Virus record (IMG/VR): IMGVR_UViG_3300023202_000015
Coordinates: 1 to 27,421 of that record
DNA length: 27,421 nt
Origin: a virus
Reading direction: 5' to 3' (one strand)
Shown here: positions 15,165 through 21,262 of the stretch, one piece after another
Position numbering within the stretch: the stretch's first letter is position 1
How the letters are laid out: each line of letters opens with the position of its first letter
Program-made: the position numbers and the translations under genes
The notes under the pieces: model-generated
What the model was told of the DNA's origin: nothing
Seen by the model: the letters and a program-made list of their open reading frames with translations, nothing else
Database searches by the model: none

Positions 15165-15387
15165 AACGCATCATCCATAGCTTAAAAGTTAGATCTGAAA
15201 CGGCATGTATGGCTTCACGGCCTTCCCATCGGGTTGCTATCCCTCCCTTTCCATGCAGGAAGTGTTGACCTTTCCGGGTCATATACATGGTTTCAGAATA
15301 CCGCATGTCTCCCCTCCCACCAGATACATGTCCAAGGTTTTTGGCTGTTTCGGTGTTATACATCGTTTTTTTTATGGACCTTTTCAT
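15148..15387 (-). CDS. small conserved phage protein ('YMTRKGQHFLHGKGG' type)
   Basis: 79 residues. It begins MKRSIKKTMYNTETAKNLGH and contains the run YSETMYMTRKGQHFLHGKGG, a pattern I recognise from a family of small phage and plasmid proteins with an 'ETLYrTkkGxyFLhGeGG' core and a late 'vSdLTfk' segment. No function is known to me. It overlaps the nuclease gene stop by ATGA and precedes the ribbon-helix-helix-like gene. Confidence 0.72.
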   Translation of the reverse strand: MKRSIKKTMYNTETAKNLGHVSGGRGDMRYSETMYMTRKGQHFLHGKGGIATRWEGREAIHAVSDLTFKLWMMRFDKKG

Positions 15388-15818
15388 TTATAAATTGGAG
15401 TTTTTTGCAAAAATTCGTCAATTATTCGCTTTGCCTCATCAAATCCGTATGCAATATGGGTTCCTATTAGTTTCTGCCATCGCAGTTGATGCGTTGATAG
15501 ACGGCCATTCTCGCGCTTTAGTTCCAGGGGTAGTACAATCGGGTATTTGTCCCGAAAGTACCTTGTTGGGTGGAATATGGTCAAATCCGGCAAACCCTTA
15601 AGATATGTTGACATCACTGACTTATCCCTTAATGTTATTGAAGTACCGTGATATATGGCTTTAAATGTGGCATCCGGGATTCGGATGTATGTGACACCCA
15701 AGACCTTCAAATACTCCTCAACCATGGATTGTATCTCATGCTCATAATATTTAGACTTCGGTATTTTCCGAAGCGGTTTTTTCCTGTCTTTGGGTTTTTT
15801 AAGATGTTCCGGAATCAT
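15384..15818 (-). CDS. VRR-NUC (PD-(D/E)XK) nuclease
   Basis: A 144-residue nuclease with the compact VRR-NUC layout: YYEHEIQSMVEEYLKVLGV helix, IRIPDATFKAIYHG, then the metal site GLPDLTIF (residues 75-82, D78) and LPLELKRENGRLST (E99, K101), and Q111 in the following helix, ending AYGFDEAKRIIDEFL. VRR-NUC proteins act on branched or flap DNA, fitting replication or recombination. The ATG at 15818 is chosen because the upstream extension to 15857 overlaps another gene; the site is AGGAG-poor, with GGAGAAGG 12-13 bases back, so the start is uncertain. Confidence 0.85.
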   Translation of the reverse strand: MIPEHLKKPKDRKKPLRKIPKSKYYEHEIQSMVEEYLKVLGVTYIRIPDATFKAIYHGTSITLRDKSVMSTYLKGLPDLTIFHPTRYFRDKYPIVLPLELKRENGRLSTHQLRWQKLIGTHIAYGFDEAKRIIDEFLQKTPIYK

Positions 15819-16098
15819 TCTTTTTCTTTGCCTTCTCCAATGCCTTGGTACATACATCAATCATTTCACGGTATCGGCCCTTATCCTTACATCGCTCCAG
15901 CTCATATAACTGATCGTGTGTTATGATACCTGCCATGGGGTTGAGAAACACGTGATCCGGGTCTTTATCCAGTAAAGCGCTTCCCATCAATTGAATCATT
16001 CCGGCTGCCCTGGCTATTATCGTTTGAAGCCCTTCAACCTGCCTATTTAGTTCCTTTCGGCTTTTTCTTTCCGGAACTTTTTTTTTACTATCTTTCAT
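15799..16098 (-). CDS. hypothetical helical protein
   Basis: 99 residues from an ATG with AGGG upstream; the frame is open further to 16134 but that part overlaps the preceding gene. It begins MKDSKKKVPERKSRKELNRQ and continues with a long helix (VEGLQTIIARAAGMIQLMGS), then HDQLYELERCKDKGRYREMI and a basic helix. Likely all-alpha. Unrecognised; overlaps the nuclease gene by 20 bases. Confidence 0.65.
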   Translation of the reverse strand: MKDSKKKVPERKSRKELNRQVEGLQTIIARAAGMIQLMGSALLDKDPDHVFLNPMAGIITHDQLYELERCKDKGRYREMIDVCTKALEKAKKKNDSGTS

Positions 16099-16326
16099 TT
16101 TCCCTCGTTTGAACGTGTTGATATATGTAAACACCGTCTGCTTTCATTTCAGATTTACGATATGTTTCGTTTATTGTTTCACCGCTAATCATAGTCCTAT
16201 TCCCTGAATCGTCTTCCACACATGGGTAAAGTTTTATAGTGATAACATCGGCTCTGTCATCATCAACATCAAGCGTAAGACATTTACCGTCACCGGCCCC
16301 CCCCCAAATAATTCCGCCTCAATCAT
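16088..16326 (-). pseudogene. small gene disrupted at a G9 tract (restored by one extra G)
   Basis: An ATG at 16326 overlaps the upstream stop as ATGA. The frame reads MIEAELFGGG, then passes through nine G residues (16305-16297) into a meaningless short frame. One frame over, the sequence reads AGDGKCLTLDVDDDRADVIT and continues as good protein (LYPCVEDDSGNRTMISGETI) to TAG at 16088. With ten G residues (or seven) the two join into a clean 79-residue product. This is either a phase-variable switch, transcriptional slippage, a real mutation or a base-calling error in the homopolymer. Function unknown. Confidence 0.65.
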
Positions 16327-16505
16327 CCAAAACGCCTTAAGCCATGCTTAACAGAATGTATAGTTTTTGCTGAAATTTCCTTAGAGCGCTGGTTTATTTG
16401 TTTGTTTATGAGTTCCAGTTTTTTGTGAAACTCCTCTTTTAGCTCATAGCGTGTAGCTATCAGGTCTTCGAGGACTTCATCCTTTTTGAAAGTTTGCTTA
16501 GACAT
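16323..16505 (-). CDS. small hypothetical helical protein (60 residues)
   Basis: Begins MSKQTFKKDEVLEDLIATRY and is predicted to be a single amphipathic helix (ELKEEFHKKLELINKQINQR) with a basic end. It is the first gene after the promoter at 16554-16582, with AAGGA close to the ATG, and its stop overlaps the next start as ATGA. Unrecognised. Confidence 0.6.
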   Translation of the reverse strand: MSKQTFKKDEVLEDLIATRYELKEEFHKKLELINKQINQRSKEISAKTIHSVKHGLRRFG

Positions 16506-16786
16506 GATTCCTTACATACATTACCATTAATATAGTTAAATAACGGTAAAGTAAGTATAACTTTTACAAACTTTTTTTTCAAAAAATTTAACCGAACACG
16601 GAATAACCAAAATGAATAATCCCGGGTTTCTGTTGCATGAATCCATTTAAGCATATTACTATCAGTCCATTCCAATTTTTCCTTAGCAAACCAAGCCATC
16701 ATCTCTTCCATATGTTGAGAACATATATATGGGTAATCGCCGTTACATAACTCAAAACATTCATCCAAATAACATTTATATATCAT
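16460..16786 (-). CDS. hypothetical protein, C-terminus probably shifted
   Basis: 108 residues as sequenced. The first 68 look natural (MIYKCYLDECFELCNGDYPY, HMEEMMAWFAKEKLEWTDSN, ATETRDYSFWLFRVRLNF). After a T6-G-A8 stretch (about 16572-16586) the frame becomes Lys/Val/Asn-poor nonsense that overlaps the next gene by 46 bases. With one extra T the frame would instead continue NFFEKKVCKSYTYFTVI and stop at 16536, leaving a normal gap. The true end is uncertain. The start overlaps the preceding stop by ATGA. Confidence 0.5.
   Translation of the reverse strand: MIYKCYLDECFELCNGDYPYICSQHMEEMMAWFAKEKLEWTDSNMLKWIHATETRDYSFWLFRVRLNFLKKKFVKVILTLPLFNYINGNVCKESCLSKLSKRMKSSKT
16554..16582 (-). promoter_or_regulatory. 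strong sigma70-like promoter
   Basis: On the minus strand TTGAAA (16582-16577), a 17-base spacer, then TATACT (16559-16554): five of six matches to each consensus box, with A/T tracts around the -35. The start site would be near 16547, about 40 bases before the 60-residue gene. It lies within the 3' end of the gene at 16460-16786. Confidence 0.6.
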
Positions 16787-17142
16787 TTCCTCTTTTCCCT
16801 GAAAATAGTGTTTTCAAGCCTTCTGATTACATCATGTATCTTCTCCGAAACATGTTCGTTATTAAAAAGAGAGGCACTCATTAGTGTAAGTTCCGATAAC
16901 ATCAACTCACATACCTCATGGAATGCACATAGTTTTATTTCGTTTGAATCCATAGATACTTGAAATTCTGTATTTAAACGGATACAAGCTATACCGTTCG
17001 GTTTATCAAAGCTACACTCCGCCCGATTTCCTTCCAGTTCCACGTTCTCAAAATATACATACCAGTTTTTAAGACCGAAATAATCGATCCAATACATCGC
17101 TTCCTTTTTGAACTCGTTAAATTGTGATTTTGTTGTTTTCAT
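16783..17142 (-). CDS. hypothetical protein with HEVCE motif
   Basis: 119 residues from an ATG preceded by GGAGGGGAGGGG; the longer frame to 17214 overlaps the upstream gene. It begins MKTTKSQFNEFKKEAMYWID, with WYVYFENVELEGNRAECSFD and IRLNTEFQVSMDSNEIKLCA, followed by AFHEVCELMLSELTL. The HExxE helix resembles the metal-binding helix of small zincin-like phage proteins but lacks the second His of HExxH, so catalysis is doubtful. Confidence 0.65.
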   Translation of the reverse strand: MKTTKSQFNEFKKEAMYWIDYFGLKNWYVYFENVELEGNRAECSFDKPNGIACIRLNTEFQVSMDSNEIKLCAFHEVCELMLSELTLMSASLFNNEHVSEKIHDVIRRLENTIFREKRK

Positions 17143-17470
17143 TCCATCCCCTCCCCTCCAAATATTGATAAAGCTCCAGTAAATTTGTGAGACTGTGTTT
17201 CGACCCGTCCGCATGGCTTATGCAGTCTTTCGCCATTTCTTTTTGGCCCCAGTCCAGCTCGTATATGTAATACTCTATGAAAGAGTCTTCCAATTCGTCC
17301 CCGGTGAGTTCCTTCAATAGATCAGTCATATCCTGAACAAGTGGGGTGATGTATATGCCTTGAAAATCGTCAAAAAACGGCTCTAACACTTCTGGGAATT
17401 TCTGGTCTCGCTCCATCTGCTCCTGAATGTCCGTCATTGCTTTTATGAACTGCTCTTTTGTTATTTGCAT
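17117..17470 (-). CDS. hypothetical acidic protein
   Basis: 117 residues, MQITKEQFIKAMTDIQEQME then FEVLEPFFDDF-type acidic helices and DSFIEYYIYELDWGQKEMAK. Mostly helical with net negative charge. A 'YYIYELdwG' segment of this kind occurs in several small phage proteins that I cannot name. It overlaps the HEVCE gene by 26 bases. Confidence 0.65.
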   Translation of the reverse strand: MQITKEQFIKAMTDIQEQMERDQKFPEVLEPFFDDFQGIYITPLVQDMTDLLKELTGDELEDSFIEYYIYELDWGQKEMAKDCISHADGSKHSLTNLLELYQYLEGRGWNENNKITI

Positions 17471-17480
17471 TTTTTCTCCT

Positions 17481-17732
17481 TTAACAATTGCACTTGGGAC
17501 AAATTTCTTCTACAACTATCATCTTAACCACTTCTCCACAATTATAACACAATACCGATCCGACCGGCCTTTCTGATTTTTCTTTCAGAAATTCAAAGTC
17601 GCTTCCGTTTTTAGGAACGGTTCTCTCTTTAAAGAAATCCATAACCTTTTTTACATTTGAACAATGCAAACGACCTTGCTTGTAGCACAAATCTTCAATC
17701 GCCTGTTTCTCAATTTCTTCCCAACTACCCAT
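17481..17732 (-). CDS. small protein with C-terminal zinc ribbon
   Basis: The ATG at 17732 follows a G6 run and is preferred to an in-frame start at 17759. 83 residues begin MGSWEEIEKQAIEDLCYKQG, and the C-terminus has LCYNCGEVVKMIVVEEICPK with a final C-N-C, a four-cysteine zinc site. Likely nucleic-acid or protein binding. Function unknown. Confidence 0.68.
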   Translation of the reverse strand: MGSWEEIEKQAIEDLCYKQGRLHCSNVKKVMDFFKERTVPKNGSDFEFLKEKSERPVGSVLCYNCGEVVKMIVVEEICPKCNC

Positions 17733-17733
17733 A

Positions 17734-18105
17734 CTAATTTCCCCCCAAAAGTTCCTCAAATTTCTGATTACTATTTGTTCTCATCTCCTCCACAGTATTT
17801 ACCAGCGCCTTCCAACATATTTCAGCTTTTGCCGAATGTATCTTAAACCAATCCGCAGTATTTGTTTCGGCAGTCGGCTCTAGCGTTATTCCTAGCAATT
17901 TTTCGAGTTCCAAAGAATATTTAAATTTAATTTCTGGTGACATATGCTCGAAAATATACTGCCATGTGTTGCGGTCGGATTGCGGGTTCCATTGGTCTAA
18001 AACCATCATTCTATTACCGTCAAAATAAACCGCTCCGGGGTGTTCTTCTATGCAATGGCCACCCATCCACGATGCCACCATTTTCTTCTGTTCAAGTAAA
18101 GTCAT
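17734..18105 (-). CDS. hypothetical phage protein (alpha-beta-alpha sandwich type)
   Basis: 123 residues. The central VLDQWNPQSDRNTWQYIFEH segment, with a preceding strand pair (PGAVYFDGNRMMVLDQW), recalls the small phage 'ABA sandwich' (BC1872-like) proteins, whose N-terminal half has a WNPxxxxxxW pattern. The assignment is tentative. The ATG overlaps the upstream stop as ATGA. Confidence 0.6.
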   Translation of the reverse strand: MTLLEQKKMVASWMGGHCIEEHPGAVYFDGNRMMVLDQWNPQSDRNTWQYIFEHMSPEIKFKYSLELEKLLGITLEPTAETNTADWFKIHSAKAEICWKALVNTVEEMRTNSNQKFEELLGGN

Positions 18106-18260
18106 TTGTCCTCCCCCTCTTTATTTAAAATCTCTTCAATAAGCTCATAATTCGGATCGTCTTTACCCGGATATTTTAGATGACCTCCGTTAAAAGCATC
18201 ACGGATAAACTTTTCCAACATCACGATTCGGTTTTTTAATTTAGTTTCTTTTAATTCCAT
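18102..18260 (-). CDS. small hypothetical protein (52 residues)
   Basis: ATG with a GGGAGG site six bases upstream. It reads MELKETKLKNRIVMLEKFIR, then DAFNGGHLKYPGKDDPNYEL and an acidic end. A helix followed by a short loop; unrecognised. It overlaps the next start by ATGA. Confidence 0.7.
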   Translation of the reverse strand: MELKETKLKNRIVMLEKFIRDAFNGGHLKYPGKDDPNYELIEEILNKEGEDK

Positions 18261-18264
18261 GTTT

Positions 18265-18432
18265 TTACCTCCCTAAAAATTTGTCAAACATCAAACTATC
18301 TTCCACAACCCTTTCCCGGCACCTTTCCAGCTTCGTCTCTACCTGCTGCTTTTCTTTTTCAATACTTATGCCTAAAAAGCACCCTACAAGCCCGGCCAAT
18401 GATATAATACATACCGCTATCCACTCTCTCAT
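18265..18432 (-). CDS. small membrane-anchored coiled-coil protein (55 residues)
   Basis: It starts MREWIAVCIISLAGLVGCFL, an 18-residue hydrophobic helix that also contains a lipobox-like LVGC, followed by a charged helix (EKEKQQVETKLERCRERVVE). This is the layout of small spanin-like or other inner-membrane accessory proteins, but the gene is far from recognised lysis genes. The ATG overlaps the upstream stop (ATGA). Confidence 0.65.
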   Translation of the reverse strand: MREWIAVCIISLAGLVGCFLGISIEKEKQQVETKLERCRERVVEDSLMFDKFLGR

Positions 18433-18611
18433 AAACCATACTCCTCTATTAAATCTTTTGGCAATAACATTTTAGCTTTACGGAGCCTACTTTCTGACAC
18501 TGACATGCTTTGATAACCTGTAAGCCTATTTGTGTTAGTATCAAACTCCCACGTTCTCGGACAATCCAAAAACCCAGCAATACATCGTTCAAGCTCTTCT
18601 ATTCTTGTCAC
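18429..18611 (-). CDS. small hypothetical protein (60 residues)
   Basis: MTRIEELERCIAGFLDCPRT then WEFDTNTNRLTGYQSMSVSE and a basic helix. A helix-strand-helix layout; two Cys. Good spacing and AGGAGG-like site (GGAGGTAAGGTG). Unrecognised. Confidence 0.62.
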   Translation of the reverse strand: MTRIEELERCIAGFLDCPRTWEFDTNTNRLTGYQSMSVSESRLRKAKMLLPKDLIEEYGL

Positions 18612-18619
18612 CTTACCTC

Positions 18620-19018
18620 CTATGGCGCAGTATGCACCTTTTTTATGCTAGACTCACTCGCCGCCCCTTTTCCCGCAGCCCTTAAACTTAAATACCACAG
18701 CTTGGCCCTGATGTAGCTCATGCCGTCTTCCCGGCAAATATCATAAAACCTTTGGTCTGCATACTTGCGGTACTTTCTGTCCAATACACCGACCCGCATT
18801 AGCTGGTAAAGCCCATCATGCACCAGGCTTGCCCGCATAGCGTTTTTAGTGTCAAACGTAGGCCCTGACGGCCCGTCCCATGCGTACCCCGGCTCAAAGG
18901 TTAGGATGTTGTGCGATACCCATATAAAATCACCCATGTAATCTCGTACCGGAAACGGGAACGTAATTGAATAAACATACCACAGCTGATATTTGTAGCC
19001 TTTTTTATATTGTATCAC
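18620..19018 (-). CDS. DUF1353 protein, copy 2
   Basis: 132 residues with a GTG start and GGAGG seven bases upstream. It has the DUF1353 core FEPGYAWDGPSGPTFDTKNA, ASLVHDGLYQLMRVG and YADQRFYDICREDGM, followed by AKLWYLSLRAAG. It is closer to the family norm than the copy at 9512-9919, which lacks the 'ADrrFydi' part. Two diverged DUF1353 genes in one genome suggest separate roles, one in the packaging cluster and one in the accessory cluster. Confidence 0.82.
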   Translation of the reverse strand: MIQYKKGYKYQLWYVYSITFPFPVRDYMGDFIWVSHNILTFEPGYAWDGPSGPTFDTKNAMRASLVHDGLYQLMRVGVLDRKYRKYADQRFYDICREDGMSYIRAKLWYLSLRAAGKGAASESSIKKVHTAP

Positions 19019-19020
19019 TT

Positions 19021-19179
19021 CTAACCTCCGTTATCCAGTCGTTTAATCAAATCCGCCTTGGCCTTTTCGAGCCTGCGCTTGTATTCCAGGTGCCTTCTCC
19101 CTCCTGATTGCAAAAGAGCCTCCTCTATCTCCAATATTTGCAGCTCAAGCAGGTTTTCAACCAGTTCTTCGTTTGTCAT
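19021..19179 (-). CDS. small coiled-coil protein (52 residues)
   Basis: MTNEELVENLLELQILEIEE, then ALLQSGGRRHLEYKRRLEKA, a Leu/Glu-rich helix and a basic helix: probably a helical hairpin. The ATG sits two bases after the cytosine-methyltransferase-like stop, with GGGGGTGA as ribosome site, and its end carries the GGAGG site of the DUF1353 gene. Unrecognised. Confidence 0.7.
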   Translation of the reverse strand: MTNEELVENLLELQILEIEEALLQSGGRRHLEYKRRLEKAKADLIKRLDNGG

Positions 19180-19181
19180 CT

Positions 19182-19760
19182 TCACCCCCATTGCTCGGCC
19201 ATGGCTTGCGCTATTCCGGGAAAAGTTTTTGATCTGTTTTTGGCGTTATGGGAACCCATCGTATCAACCCACGTTCTCCACCTTTTTCCATCCCACCGTT
19301 TTTCTGGCGTTACAATTTCTGTAAGTTTTAGTTTGGGCAACCCTTTTAACCAAAGACACGTTTGTTTTGATGCCGGGTGCCCAAATTCGTATGGCTGTAT
19401 TATTTGGTCACTTCTGCGGTACTCCCTTTCAGGTAAACCGCGTGGATTTTCAATACAGATTTTAGGTATATCGCTTTTGACAAGCTCCATAAAAAATTCC
19501 ATGCCCTGCCGGCGTAATTCTTTCCGCCCCGGTTCTTTTATTCGACAATTACTCATGTTGCTAATATATGTGCATGGTGGGTGGGCTATCATCATATCCC
19601 ATTTACGCAGACCCATAGCTTTCACACAATCCATTTGCAAATGCCACTCAGGATGTCCACCGGAACACGGCTCCAAGTCGCAAGAGTACGCTTCGTGTCC
19701 ACGCTCCCGGAAAGCTTTACATACACGTTGGCTTTCTTCACACGCTATTAGTATTTTCAT
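19182..19760 (-). CDS. C5-cytosine-methyltransferase-like protein
   Basis: 192 residues of a phage family related to DNA cytosine methyltransferases. It opens with a Rossmann-like MKILIACEESQRVCKAFRER, has CDLEPCSGG, the motif IV-like HPPCTY (60-65, with the catalytic-type Cys 63), IENPRG (103-108) at the ENV position, and TCLWLKGLPKL. The protein is much shorter than a full C5 methyltransferase and lacks a clear target-recognition domain. It could be active on DNA, be a hypermodification enzyme, or be inactive. It is distinct from the amino-methyltransferase at 13816-15021. Confidence 0.78.
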   Translation of the reverse strand: MKILIACEESQRVCKAFRERGHEAYSCDLEPCSGGHPEWHLQMDCVKAMGLRKWDMMIAHPPCTYISNMSNCRIKEPGRKELRRQGMEFFMELVKSDIPKICIENPRGLPEREYRRSDQIIQPYEFGHPASKQTCLWLKGLPKLKLTEIVTPEKRWDGKRWRTWVDTMGSHNAKNRSKTFPGIAQAMAEQWG

Positions 19761-19831
19761 ATCCCTCCAAAATTAAAGCGACACCCGGGCGTGGATAAAC
19801 AACAAGAGGTTTAACCCAGGTGCCGCCGTTA

Positions 19832-19984
19832 TTATTTACTTCTCTCCTTACAACAGACCGTGCATCTGTAAGTTTTATTTTCGACCGAACCTTTACGAGT
19901 AATATTGTGTACACGCATACCAAGACTGTAAGTACGGCCTTGGTATGCGTGACTGCAATTACACATTAATGTTTTAGTCCCCAT
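19832..19984 (-). CDS. small zinc-finger protein (50 residues)
   Basis: ATG with AAGGAGG nine bases upstream. It begins MGTKTLMCNCSHAYQGRTYS, then LGMRVHNITRKGSVENKTYR and ends with CTVCCKERSK. Cys pairs CNC and CTVC(C) with His between them fit a small zinc protein of a type frequent in phages ('CnCkHefQd..yG.gmRvhN...yRCTVC'). Part of its coding sequence forms a 13-bp inverted repeat (19912-19951). Function unknown. Confidence 0.75.
   Translation of the reverse strand: MGTKTLMCNCSHAYQGRTYSLGMRVHNITRKGSVENKTYRCTVCCKERSK
19912..19951. repeat. 13-bp perfect inverted repeat inside the zinc-protein gene
   Basis: CACGCATACCAAG (19912-19924) and CTTGGTATGCGTG (19939-19951) are perfect reverse complements around a 14-base loop. 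They lie in the coding sequence of the 50-residue zinc protein, where the constrained codons encode SHAYQ and LGMRVH. Confidence 0.8.
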
Positions 19985-20002
19985 ATTCTTTCCTCCTTGT
20001 TA

Positions 20003-20022
20003 CCCCCACGGAATTGCGGGGG
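20003..20022 (-). promoter_or_regulatory. twin hairpin module, copy 1
   Basis: On the minus strand CCCCC-GCAATTCCGT-GGGGG lies directly after the TAA of the STG-repeat gene and is followed by TAACAAGGAGG, the ribosome site of the zinc-protein gene. There is no U-run, so this is not a minus-strand intrinsic terminator. The same arrangement, almost base for base, occurs at 21244-21262. Confidence 0.6.
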
Positions 20023-20682
20023 TTATAATTTTTTAAATACTTCCAATAATTGTTTTATTTCTGACAACGTAAACTTTTTGCCGTCAATTTCTATTGTATC
20101 CTCTGATTTTTCATATACATCAATACCGCTTATCTCTTTAAAAACCTTGGCATCAAAATTAGGTAGTTTGAAGAGTAGTGCTCTGTCTTCATCCGACGCA
20201 CTATCCCAAGAGCGTTTAAACGCTTCTTTGTAATCATATACCTTCAAATATCCTTTACATACATGGAATGACGGGTTTTCGATTTTCTCCTGTTCCGACA
20301 TTTTATCTTCTTCAATCCACTCAGTTAAATCGAAGAATAAAAATTCTGGTTTTTTAGCTTTATCCCATTCCTCTTTTGTGCAGGGCTTGTTAAAAGCCCC
20401 ATAGCCAGCATAGTCTATAGTGCTAAAATGCCCAGTACTGTAATTTGATTTTGACCAGTCTCCAGTTGAACAGTCTCCAGTTGACCAGTTTCCAGTTGAC
20501 CTGTCTCCAGTTGAACAGTCTCCAGTTGACCAGTATCCAGTTGACCAGTTTCCAGTTGACCAGTTTCCAGTTGACCAGTATCCAGTTGACCTGTCTCCAG
20601 TTGAACAGTCTCCAGTTGACCTGTCTCCAGTTGAACAGTCTCCAGTTGACCTGTCTCCAGTTGATGTTTTATTTCCTGACAT
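20023..20682 (-). CDS. STG-repeat protein with folded C-terminal domain
   Basis: 219 residues. After MSGNKT come 14 exact pentads STG-[D/N/Y]-[R/C/W], then three degenerate ones (residues about 77-91), then an ordinary acidic/aromatic domain (EEWDKAKKPEFLFFDLTEWI, FHVCKGYLKVYDYKEAFKRS, a final helix ending LLEVFKKL). Five-residue periodicity with T/G/N is reminiscent of beta-solenoid proteins such as pentapeptide-repeat DNA mimics, though the motif is not A(D/N)LXX. A perfect GGAGG site precedes the ATG. It overlaps a second open frame across the repeats (20415-20822). Function unknown. Confidence 0.75.
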   Translation of the reverse strand: MSGNKTSTGDRSTGDCSTGDRSTGDCSTGDRSTGYWSTGNWSTGNWSTGYWSTGDCSTGDRSTGNWSTGDCSTGDWSKSNYSTGHFSTIDYAGYGAFNKPCTKEEWDKAKKPEFLFFDLTEWIEEDKMSEQEKIENPSFHVCKGYLKVYDYKEAFKRSWDSASDEDRALLFKLPNFDAKVFKEISGIDVYEKSEDTIEIDGKKFTLSEIKQLLEVFKKL

Positions 20683-20822
20683 ATATCCTCCTTTTTTGTA
20701 AAATCCAAAGTTATATTCCCATCCACTGCCAACTGTATCACTATCAAAGCGTGCTCTCGTTTTGTACGTGACAGATAAGCCAGGTTGTGGACGATGTTGT
20801 TTATTAGTGATTGTTTATTCAA
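20415..20822 (-). CDS. overlapping hypothetical protein running into the STG repeats in another frame
   Basis: A TTG start overlaps the stop of the 20815-21228 gene. The first 45 residues look natural (NKQSLINNIVHNLAYLSRTK, then LIVIQLAVDGNITLDFTKK). The frame then crosses the ribosome site of the STG gene and stays open through the 15-bp repeats as QLETGQLETVQ pentads to 20415. The front part probably encodes a real small protein; whether translation truly continues through the repeats, giving 135 residues, is unclear. Confidence 0.45.
   Translation of the reverse strand: MNKQSLINNIVHNLAYLSRTKREHALIVIQLAVDGNITLDFTKKEDICQEIKHQLETGQLETVQLETGQLETVQLETGQLDTGQLETGQLETGQLDTGQLETVQLETGQLETGQLETVQLETGQNQITVLGILAL
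20455..20664 (-). repeat. 14 tandem 15-bp repeats encoding STG pentads
   Basis: Each unit reads TCAACTGGA-NAC-NNN on the minus strand. The first nine bases are invariant in all 14 copies; variation is limited to the first base of codon 4 (G, A or T) and to codon 5 (AGG, TGT or TGG). Near-identity of units indicates recent expansion by slippage or unequal exchange. Because the unit is 15 bases, several frames stay open. Confidence 0.92.
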
Positions 20823-21228
20823 AGTATACACCCGATATTTCATGCGCATAATTGTAACCGCTTGCACATTCCGGGCAGACAAAATAATCCAACTCCCCAT
20901 ATACTGTCACCATGGTTTCAGGGCGATAGTCTTTAATTTTATTTAACGCAAAACAACTTCTACACGTCAAACTATCGCTCTCCCAATCCTCGTTTTTATG
21001 CAATTCTACCAACAAATGGTTATCAAACTCCATTTCAGAAAATTCGCCGTTTCTCATTCGTTGCCGGATATTAAACACAAAATCATTGGCCGATTTTCCT
21101 ATGTATGTATTGCCAGCTGGGTTTGTGATTATTTTATCCCCATTGTTTTTATTTTTCCAGATGATTTCCTCAATTTCATCCTGACTCAAATCCCGATAAC
21201 CTTTGATTTGTTTGTGTTGATTATCCAT
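20815..21228 (-). CDS. hypothetical protein with 'IKGYRDLSQDEI' motif and zinc site
   Basis: 137 residues with GGAGAGAG before the ATG. It starts MDNQHKQIKGYRDLSQDEIE; this IKGYRDLsxdEi segment is frequent in small phage proteins and often begins longer unrelated ones. The C-terminal half has CRSC and FVCPECASGY, four cysteines fit for zinc, and KSANDFVFNIRQRMRNGEFS in the middle. Function unknown. A twin hairpin precedes it. Confidence 0.7.
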   Translation of the reverse strand: MDNQHKQIKGYRDLSQDEIEEIIWKNKNNGDKIITNPAGNTYIGKSANDFVFNIRQRMRNGEFSEMEFDNHLLVELHKNEDWESDSLTCRSCFALNKIKDYRPETMVTVYGELDYFVCPECASGYNYAHEISGVYFE

Positions 21229-21243
21229 CTCTCTCCTTGTTTA

Positions 21244-21262
21244 CCCCACGTAATTGCGGGGG
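21244..21262 (-). promoter_or_regulatory. twin hairpin module, copy 2
   Basis: Minus strand CCCCC-GCAATTACGT-GGGG directly after the TAA of the 21263-21649 gene, followed by TAAACAAGGAG, the ribosome site of the next gene. Around it, stop codon, loop core GCAATT and downstream CAAGGAG match copy 1 at 20003-20022. Confidence 0.6.

Noticed and set aside
15819-15857. Longer N-terminus for the VRR-NUC protein
   Set aside because: The extra residues are Arg-rich and lie within the coding end of the preceding gene without a good ribosome site; retained only as an alternative.
19108-19776. Long plus-strand open frame (222 codons) opposite the C5-methyltransferase-like gene
   Set aside because: Composition (Cys, Ser, Phe, His runs) is that of an antisense shadow, and the minus strand encodes a recognised family throughout.
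19738-19923. Minus-strand open frame of 61 codons between the zinc protein and the C5-like gene
   Set aside because: Its first half is the zinc-protein gene in another frame. The end (TWVKPLVVYPRPGVALIL) looks faintly protein-like but has no usable start codon, so it was not called.
20445-20771. Plus-strand open frame of 108 codons across the STG repeats (QLTSFQLTCLQL-type pentads)
   Set aside because: It exists only because a 15-base repeat without stops stays open in several frames; there is no ribosome site and no plus-strand context.
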